Assembly (NCBI GenBank): GCA_013115135.1
Contig: JABANP010000671.1
Span: forward strand, 1 to 23,446
Reading direction: 5' to 3'
DNA length: 23,446 nt
Origin: Perkinsus olseni
Taxonomy: Eukaryota; Perkinsozoa; Perkinsida; Perkinsidae
The first letter of the stretch is position 1. Each line of letters begins with the position of its first letter. The notes beneath the pieces were generated by a model. The model ran no database searches and was not told the origin of the DNA. It saw nothing but the letters and a program-made list of their open reading frames with translations. The position numbers and the translations under genes are program-made. Below are positions 1-6,800 of this stretch, one piece after another.

Positions 1-379
1 TCGAGGCATGTATATTTCAAGAAAGTTGCGATATGTTCGACGTAAGCACAGGACTAAAACCGACAGGAATTGAGTACATTGGAGCTACATGAAAAGAAGG
101 GTTGGTAGACATCTCTGAGGCCACGGGGGTCATTCTTGGGAAAGCGGTCCCTGTTGGAGCCGCTGAGATAGGAGAGCTTCCCGGCTCATTTGCCCGGGGC
201 GGCAGTGGCGGGATCTTCTTGAAGTTCCCAGTGGATCTTGTTCTTCTCCCTCTACCACGGCCTTTAAACGGAGAGAACTTTAAGGGGAATCTACAGTCGA
301 AAGGAGAATAGGCGATGAACTCGTCCGGGTCATCCTCCTGCCACCAACCGAGTTGGCCGAGCTCTGGGGCGGTATGCGG

Positions 380-735
380 ATACTGATTCGAGAATCACAG
401 GCTCACAGGTGATTCAACTCACTCTCTGATTTCCGATTTTGATTCAACTCACACCATGATTCGTAAGTGTTGATTCAGGTTCCGTACTCATGAGTAAGAT
501 TCAAGGTTCGTGAGTATGACTGCTGATTCCAGATTCAAAAGCATTCTCAGCCAATGAGTATTTACCCAACCAGTGAGTAAGAATCATGATTCTAGATTCT
601 TTTAGCGTGATTGTGATCCAAAACTCATACTCGTAAGTATTTTACTCAACTCGAGGTCGCCGCAGATTTAGAATCAGACTCAGCGTCTGGTTCTGATCCA
701 TACTCAAGTTGTAAGTATCCCCATTTTAGCACGCT
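380..735. repeat. GATTC / TGANTCA-rich low-complexity zone, unit 1
   Basis: The sequence is a dense, degenerate run of GATTC, GAATC, TGAGTA and TGATTCA words with no open frame. The paralogous zone in unit 2 (about 13670-14120) has the same vocabulary but different spacing and length, as expected of a slippage-prone repeat. A second, thinner patch of the same words lies at 1060-1270. Function is unknown. Confidence 0.6.
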
Positions 736-816
736 AGTTTTCCTTGATTCGTACCGAGGGTCCCGACCCCGGCACCGAAGGTCGGATCAGATTCTCTACG
801 CTGAGTATTAGCGCAA
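736..816. other. Ultraconserved block 1, unit 1 copy
   Basis: These 81 nt are identical to 14139-14219 in unit 2, although the flanks differ at roughly one base in six. The block holds a short inverted repeat, CCGACC...GGTCGG. It may be a regulatory site, a small RNA or an exon; nothing in the sequence decides between these. Confidence 0.6.
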
Positions 817-910
817 TTTTCTTACACTGGCTTGTGATTGACAATGTCTTACCAAGAGTTGAAGTTGGGTGGATGGGATGATTGTTCATCTATATATCCG
901 CTACACCAAC

Positions 911-976
911 TCCCTCTGGTTAGCATGCATCGCGATTCGCGAGAGAAGCGTCCAAGGGCCTTTCACTGTCCGACAC
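911..976. other. Ultraconserved block 2, unit 1 copy
   Basis: This block matches 14315-14380 at 65 of 66 positions. It lies inside a plus-strand frame that starts at the ATG at 878 (to 1102) and is partly kept in unit 2, where the matching frame runs to 14560. The frames diverge soon after the block, so coding status is unproven. I do not recognise any domain. Confidence 0.5.
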
Positions 977-1879
977 GGCGGAGCAATGAAGAACAGAATT
1001 CTGGCCGCTGGAACCCTTGGTAGACGCGAACCAACTTCCCGTATCCCACCTCAAGAAGGTGATTCAATCACCCTCGTCTTTTGTTATCGAGCGACTCGGT
1101 GATTCTGAGTCGAGATCCACGGAAAATCTCTAATTGAAGTGAAGTGAGGCGGGAATCAACTATCTGATTCTAAATTAAAAGTTCCGAGTGGAAATCAAGC
1201 AAGAAGTCGAGTAGATTTTTCCAATCCGGAGTGAAGAATCAATGAATCAACGCCTATGAATCATCGTGTGATTCTTTCTCTGTGCTAAACTCTGGGTCTC
1301 CCCACGAATCAGTATCCGCATGCGGCCCCCTAGCTCCCAGGGTTAATCTACTAGAGGTTCGCGAGCTATCGATTCGCGCTCCAGCACGACAAGCGTCGCT
1401 CAGCGTTCGGAGTGGAAGGACGGGGATTACCAGACTGAATGGTCGGCACTTGTTCTTCCATTCCGAGGGGATCGATGCTGCCGTTCTGCGTGTAATCGAC
1501 ACCTATAGCAGGGTTCATACTGAATTCATTCTAACTAGTACTGAGCACAAGCCGTTGAGTCCTCGGTGAAGCAGAAAATACAATGCGTAGCGTGCTGAAG
1601 TTGCCAGCTATATAGAAACTGCCCGCTTGCCAGCAATGCCATGACGGCTAGTACTTAACGGCGCTCTCACAATTATACGAACGCATTTGGCGATAGCGCT
1701 CACAATACGAGAGGCAATGATGATTGAATCCCCGAACATACCAAAGCCGTGAGAATACGAGTAAAAAAGACTTTTTTAAAAAGTTCTGCTAGGGAACCGC
1801 CTTCGATGATCCTGCCGGCGATGTTCCCGAACGAATGGTCTGACGAGTGAGCTGCAGTCGGCAATTATGTTCATAGCGA
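977..1879. other. Intergenic part of unit 1, no confident gene
   Basis: The sequence is conserved with unit 2 (14381-15353) in patches. One patch around 1517-1600 recurs three times in the window (also 14965-15050 and 18070-18160). Candidate plus-strand frames (1282-1569 and 14709-15065) agree only over about nine residues around NTEFIL and then diverge by frameshift, so I treat this as non-coding or decayed. An inverted repeat GGGAAC...GTTCCC lies 3' of the A1 gene, near 1793-1829, and has a counterpart near 18364-18400. Confidence 0.5.
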
Positions 1880-2089
1880 CTAATAGGGGCAGACACAATC
1901 GCAAGTATCTGTGGCGAAATAGTGAGTACATTTACACTGAGCCCCACAGACGCGTTTGCCACCGTTGCATGCAGAGTCGGGGCATGCGTCAATGTTGCCC
2001 AGAGCACGCAGATGGACCCCTAACTGCTCAGCGCCAGACAAGACGAGCAACACGAGGCTGACGATCAGAAGGGAGGAAGCGGGAGCCAT
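1880..2089 (-). CDS. Type A secreted cysteine-rich peptide, copy A1
   Basis: The gene encodes a 69-residue peptide of unknown function. It starts with a hydrophobic signal sequence (about residues 7-18, likely cleavage after Ser-Gly-Ala20), followed by a short propeptide-like stretch and a compact Cys-rich domain. Cysteines fall at 36, 41, 48, 52, 54, 63, 65 and 67, giving C-x4-C-x6-C-x3-C-x-C-x8-C-x-C-x-C, and the protein ends in Pro-Tyr. I chose the ATG at 2089 because the paralogue A2 has an ATG at the same place; an in-frame ATG at 2095 is not shared. A1 and A2 have the same length and about 52 of 69 identical residues, with all eight Cys kept. This argues for a real gene although no family is recognised. 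Extracellular action is inferred from the signal peptide. The LTR of element 1 begins 140 bp upstream of the start codon. Confidence 0.75.
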   Translation of the reverse strand: MAPASSLLIVSLVLLVLSGAEQLGVHLRALGNIDACPDSACNGGKRVCGAQCKCTHYFATDTCDCVCPY

Positions 2090-2224
2090 GTTCATAAACC
2101 TGTTGCTATTGATAACGGGAGCTGACAACTGTGTGGCAGATTAGCGGAGGATTCGAGAAATGCGGATTTACTGATGCGACCTTGGCAGATTGATGCAACA
2201 TAAAGTCTTCAGTATCGTCAGCTA

Positions 2225-2229
2225 CTTGC
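2225..2229. repeat. Target-site duplication CTTGC, left
   Basis: CTTGC immediately precedes the 5' LTR and is repeated directly after the 3' LTR at 10485-10489. A 5-bp duplication is typical of Ty3/gypsy integration. Confidence 0.93.
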
Positions 2230-2517
2230 TGTGGTGCCAGGAGGCGTAGCTATAATGGCACGCATACCGACCGCACGTAATCCTGTCCCCTTTTGTGTAC
2301 GGGTAGACGCTGACCGAAGGTATCGCAAAGCGTGTCCCAAGCTAAGCTATTGAATAACCCAACGCTAGGGTTCACGTAGAAACCATTGCAAACTACAATC
2401 GTATATCTATTGCTTGGTACGTGTTCCGACCGTACTAGTACTTGGTATCCGTATACAGTCTGGTCCTTGAGCTGGTTAATAAGGTTTGGGCAAACTTCCC
2501 CTATATATAACCTTACA
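2230..2517 (+). repeat. 5' LTR of element 1
   Basis: The LTR begins TGTGGTGCCAGG and ends CCTTACA. It contains three GACCG words, a motif heavily over-represented throughout the element. A TATATATAA string lies only 7 bp from its 3' end; a start site 25-30 bp downstream of that would fall beyond the PBS, so this TATA is unlikely to drive full-length genomic RNA. Confidence 0.95.
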
Positions 2518-2520
2518 TTT

Positions 2521-2529
2521 TGGTAGCAG
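2521..2529 (+). other. Primer binding site, initiator Met tRNA-like
   Basis: TGGTAGCAG starts 3 nt after the LTR. It is complementary to the 3' CTGCTACCA end of eukaryotic initiator methionine tRNA, the usual primer of many Ty3/gypsy elements. The match stops after 9 nt. Element 2 carries the same PBS and surrounding leader at 19055, linking the two elements. Confidence 0.7.
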
Positions 2530-2583
2530 CTCCTTGTTAACTACTTCCGCAACAACCCCGAAGGTCTATCTATATTTTGGTAT

Positions 2584-3456
2584 ATGACTGGTAACGACGA
2601 TTCATCAACTGGTAACGTGCCATCGCCCACTATGCAGACTGGTGACAACCAGGAGCGGTCAGGTGACTCTGAAAGCTCAGACCAGACGCCTGCTAATCCG
2701 ACTCCCGCTGATTCCAACCAGATTCGTCAGACGTCTGCTAGCTCGACTCCCGCTGACTCCAACCAGACTCGGATATGGAACGGTTCCGGCCAGACGACTA
2801 CGTCAAATGGAGCAACTAACGATAGGTTAACGAGGTCCCCAGCAGTATCTGCTCTGACCGACGTCCCGAAGCTAGAGAAGAGCATTAAGGTTCCCGCTCC
2901 TGACAAGTTTTATGGTAAAACTGGCGAGAACATTCCCGACTGGTTTGAAGCCTACGAGTTGTACACTTACGGTTCCTTGTGGGATGATGCCTTACGAGCC
3001 AAGTTCATGGGTGCCTTCTTGGGCGGCCATGCTCTCGAGGTATGGAAGGGCCAGTGCTCCAAGAAGGACTACGCAAAGGACAAGACAATTATGACCACGG
3101 CTTTTGAGACGTCTCAACAGTCAGATCAAGCTTACTATCGGTTTATGTCCTACGAATGGGATCGTAAGATTCCGCTGACCGTGTACTCGTCTATTCTCTC
3201 GCGGTACCTGATGGAGTACAACTTCACGCTCCCCGAAGAAGCCCGTCTATCGACTGAAGCTCGCCAGGCCTTACTTGTTGACAAGATGACTTTATTGGTA
3301 TCTGGACCCGCTCGAGCGGAGATTCGTAAGGCTCGGCCGCAGTCCATCACCAGTTTGTGTGAGCTGTTGTCCCGGTACGTTGACGACAAGTCTGGTAATC
3401 CTGCTATTGGTGCGGTAGCTCCGTTAACTCCGACCGATGTACCTGACCCCTACTAA
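2584..3456 (+). CDS. gag: Gag, N-terminal and capsid part, element 1
   Basis: This frame gives 290 residues from an ATG 66 nt downstream of the LTR. The first 90 or so residues are Ser/Thr/Pro/Asn-rich and contain a repeated Thr-Pro-Ala-Asp-Ser-Asn-Gln motif. The following region is the capsid-like core that assembles the virus-like particle around the RNA; it resembles the Gag of element 2, most clearly around a Tyr-Leu-x-Glu-Tyr-Asn ... Leu-Pro-Glu segment near residues 208-217. The frame ends at TAA 3454-3456 before any zinc knuckle. The knuckles lie in the next frame, which overlaps this one by 20 nt, so Gag is split by a +1 shift that is either an indel or a recoding site. Confidence 0.85.
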   Translation: MTGNDDSSTGNVPSPTMQTGDNQERSGDSESSDQTPANPTPADSNQIRQTSASSTPADSNQTRIWNGSGQTTTSNGATNDRLTRSPAVSALTDVPKLEKSIKVPAPDKFYGKTGENIPDWFEAYELYTYGSLWDDALRAKFMGAFLGGHALEVWKGQCSKKDYAKDKTIMTTAFETSQQSDQAYYRFMSYEWDRKIPLTVYSSILSRYLMEYNFTLPEEARLSTEARQALLVDKMTLLVSGPARAEIRKARPQSITSLCELLSRYVDDKSGNPAIGAVAPLTPTDVPDPY

Positions 3457-3790
3457 AGATATGATGAATAAGTTCGCCGAGCTTATCGAAGGAGTCCAAG
3501 AGACTCAGACTCGACAAATGGAGCGAGTATGCGCTATGCTGGGTACTATCGCTAAGGATATCAGCACTCCAGCTAAGGCCATCGTACAACCCCAACCGAC
3601 CTCCAATCCTAGGCAGTTCCGCAAGATCAAACGCTGTGGTATTTGTAGTGGACCTCACTGGACTATGGAGTGTAACTTTAAGAAGTTCGACAAGGGGTGT
3701 GCGCTGTGTAGCGACGAGTCACATCTAGCCCGTAACTGCCCTCTACGTGCTCAGATTGTGAATTCTCTGACCGCGGGTCAGGGAAACTAG
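3437..3790 (+). CDS. gag: Gag nucleocapsid part with two zinc knuckles, element 1
   Basis: This 117-codon frame carries the nucleocapsid region that binds and packages the element RNA. It has a probable helical stretch followed by two CCHC-type knuckles. The first is non-canonical, C-x2-C-x3-H-x4-C (about 3641-3679). The second is canonical, C-x2-C-x4-H-x4-C (about 3698-3739). Element 2 Gag has the same pair in the same order, which shows this is the true C-terminus of Gag. An ATG at 3437 lies inside the overlap, so reinitiation is possible, but a simple indel in the preceding C4 run is equally good. The frame ends in GGA AAC TAG, which is part of the -1 frameshift signal into pol. Confidence 0.85.
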   Translation: MYLTPTKDMMNKFAELIEGVQETQTRQMERVCAMLGTIAKDISTPAKAIVQPQPTSNPRQFRKIKRCGICSGPHWTMECNFKKFDKGCALCSDESHLARNCPLRAQIVNSLTAGQGN

Positions 3791-3821
3791 ATGTTCGACC
3801 GGACTGTGGCGACCGGTCGAA
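3781..3821 (+). promoter_or_regulatory. -1 ribosomal frameshift signal, gag to pol
   Basis: A canonical slippery heptamer G GGA AAC (3781-3787) sits directly before the gag stop TAG (3788-3790). After a 6-nt spacer comes a perfect 9-bp stem, TTCGACCGG (3794-3802) with CCGGTCGAA (3813-3821), and a 10-nt loop. The loop GTGG (3806-3809) could pair with CCAC at 3854-3857 to form a pseudoknot. The gag nucleocapsid frame and pol are related by exactly -1, and pol is open upstream to 3736. This is how other retroelements make a minority Gag-Pol product. Confidence 0.8.
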
Positions 3822-6800
3822 GGATGTCCTATCCCTATGGACTCATGGCGAGTCCACCGGCAGTTTTATCTATGCCCGTTTATCTATACCTAATTCGATC
3901 TCTCCGGTCATGAAGGCTCTCATCGATGGTGGTGCTCGCATCACCGTCGTACGTCGTAGATTTTTGCCGACCGGTACGATATTGACTCCTACTCTAACTA
4001 ATGCGGGTAGTGCTGATCCTAATGGCGTTATACCGTTGTTGGGCTCAGCTACTGTACGATTGCATTTGTATGATTCCCCTAGTGGATCTTCCGGCCTACC
4101 GCCGCCGGTCGGAGATCCTTGTATGAGTTTTGATTTTATGGTTTATGTCGTCGAAGACCTGATATGCGATATGCTACTGGGATTTGATTTCTTGTGGCAT
4201 TTTGGTCTTAGCCTTCAGATGGAAGACGAAGGGGTTCGGGTTGTTTGTACTCGCCGACCGCTGACTCCTGTTGCGAATGCGGTACCCGTAATGCGCAACC
4301 CCACCCCTACTGTTCTTCCGTATTTGGCCTTATCTTCCTGTGCTTCTAGCTCCGGTGCCGACCGTTCTGTACTTAATCGGTCAGCCATGACTACTTCCTG
4401 TACGGCGACTACGGTATCTCTGACCTCTACTACTGAACCTGAGCAAACCATGGTACGTGAAGTGGCTGGTGCTGAAGCCTCTGTGCTACGAGATTCTGCC
4501 GTCCAAGCTGACCTTATGACTGACCGTTCAGTTCAAACTGACCCGGTGCATCCTCCTCAACGCCGTGCTGATTCCGTCCCGCCCTCTGATGGCGATACTG
4601 CTCTTCGACGCCAAGACTCTCTCAAACGGCGCCACGGTGACGTTGATGATAATCTGATCGACTGTTCTGCTGCTCCTGAGGACTGGGGTGACCCTGAGAA
4701 GAACACGGTTCCTCTTACGGAAGCGCCTATTCGAGCACTATATCCCCCAGTAGCCCGACCCTCTGAACTGCCTGCCTCCGTTAACTGCAATGAGCCGACC
4801 GACCCTGGCTTCACTTCGACTGACTGGGGTGAACCTGAGCGGACTGCAGTACCGCACACGGAAGCGCCTATTTTAGCACTAAATCCCCCGGTCTCTTACG
4901 CCCCGTACGATGATCCCAAGGTTGGTCACTATACTGACTTCAAGCCGTGGCCCGATGCGGATGGTTTCGTCGAGGACGATTTCGCCGATGACGATATAGG
5001 AGGCGACTTGGATAATTATGCTATCCCGAAGCTACCTGGTCCTGATGATCCCGTTTATGTCATGCCGGATATCCCGACCGTGGAAAAGCCCGAGCTGAAG
5101 CCCGTTGCGGATCTGTGCGACCAGTTTAAAGAACTCTTCCGCAGCAAGCTCGGTCGGTGTGACCTGGTCGAACATCCAATTATTACCGACGATAGCAAGC
5201 CGGTAGCTCAGCGACCGAGGAGGATTCCTTATCATTGGCAACAAGACGTTCGAGGCCAAATCGATGATATGCTTAAGGAAGGTATTATCCGACCGAGTAG
5301 AAGTTCCTGGCGGTCACTGTGTGTATTCGTCAAGAAGAAGACAGGAGGAGTGCGTATTTGTGTGGATTTCCGAGTACTCAACGAGAAGTCCGACTTATGC
5401 GCCTATCCGCTTCCCCGACCAGATTTTGTTCAAGACGACCTACTCGGAGCTAAAGTCTTCACTACCCTCGACTTGAAGTCTGGCTATTGGCAGATTCCCC
5501 TTACCGAGAAGGATATTCACAAGACCGCCTTTTGTCCGGGATACGGTTTCCCCCTGTACGAGTTCTTGGTGATGCCTTTCGGTCTGCAGTCTGCCGGTGC
5601 CACCTTCCAGTACCTGATGGACCATATACTTGGTCATCTACCTTTCGTCAAGGTTTACCTCGACGATATACTGATCTTCAGCCCTGACTTGAAGACCCAT
5701 ATCGAGCACCTGAAGGAGGTATTTAAGTGCCTGACCGAGGCTAAGTTGGTGATTGGGGCCCCGAAGTGCGAGTTCGCTATGGATGAGATTCACTATATTG
5801 GTCATGTCTACGACAAGTACGGTATGAGACCCGACCCTGACCGTACTTTGTGTATTGCTGATTGGCCTATCCCGGAGACGGTCCTGGATATACGCCGATT
5901 CGTCGGTCTGGTGGGTTATTATCGTCCGTTTATTCCTCGTTTCGCCGACATGTCCCGACCGGTTCAAGGCCTGATCACCGAGTGCAAGGATGACCCTGAG
6001 AACGTCAAGCAGTACTGGACTGATGAGCACTCCCGCTCCTTCGACGAGATGAGATCGGTCCTGGTTGGCTTACCTGCCCTAGCCTATCCGGACTTCAGCC
6101 GACCGTTTACGTTGTGTTGCGATGCTAGCGACGTTGCCATCGGCTCAGTGTTGGAGCAGGATGGTCGTCCATTGGCCTTCTTCTCCCAGCTTCTGACCGC
6201 TTCGCAGCAACGCTGGCATACCTACGAGAAGGAGGGTTATGCTCTATTCCGGTCACTTGACAAGTTCCGCCACTACTTGCTCGGTCAGCCATTTAAAGTT
6301 ACGGTATTCTCGGACCACCGACCGCTTGAGCACCTGGCTTCTTCTAAGTCACCTCGTGTTCAACGGTGGTTATTGGCTATGCAGCAGTACCGATTTGAGG
6401 TGCGGTATAAAGAAGGTGTGAAAAATGTCAACGCGGACGCTCTATCCCGACCGCTGAGTTCTAAGGCTATACGCCTAGCTACCGTGCTTCGACAAGGCGA
6501 TCCTACGACTATCCGGACTCGCCCTAGAGTTCCACCGGGAGCGTCGGTGCTCACCACTACTGGTGTATTGTTGACGTCTTCCACCTCAGCTACTGGTCGC
6601 CGTCCCGCTCGTTCGTCGACCATGATACCTGCGAAGCCGAGAACTACTAAACGCCTTATTCCTCAACCGGTACGTTCCGGTCTGGACGTGGTCCCTCCTG
6701 ATTCTGTTCTACCTGACTGTGACCCTGAGCTTTCTGGTCTTCCTAAGCCTGCCGAAGTCCCTATGGTAGCGACCGTACTTCTTTGCTCTAAGTGGACGTG

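Larger units (their letters stand above)
1..2229. repeat. Unit 1 of diverged tandem segmental duplication, left part
   Basis: This stretch aligns collinearly with 13150 to about 15715. The first bases (GAGGCATG then TATTTCAAG) recur at 13152, and similarity continues through the GATTC-rich zone, two ultraconserved blocks and the type A gene. It stops at 2229 because LTR element 1 is inserted there; the unit resumes at 10485. Apart from the A1 gene I find no convincing gene. A weak conserved plus-strand frame (102-311, paralogue near 13250-13500) keeps many residues but has no ATG in a supporting context, so I do not call it. Confidence 0.85.

Noticed and set aside
102..311. Plus-strand frame rich in Gly/Ala/Phe, partly kept in unit 2
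   Set aside because: It starts with TTG, has no upstream ATG, and many substitutions change residues; conservation may simply reflect recent duplication.
2502..2510. TATATATAA as the LTR core promoter
   Set aside because: It lies 7 bp from the LTR end, so a normal start site would fall past the PBS and could not make full-length genomic RNA.
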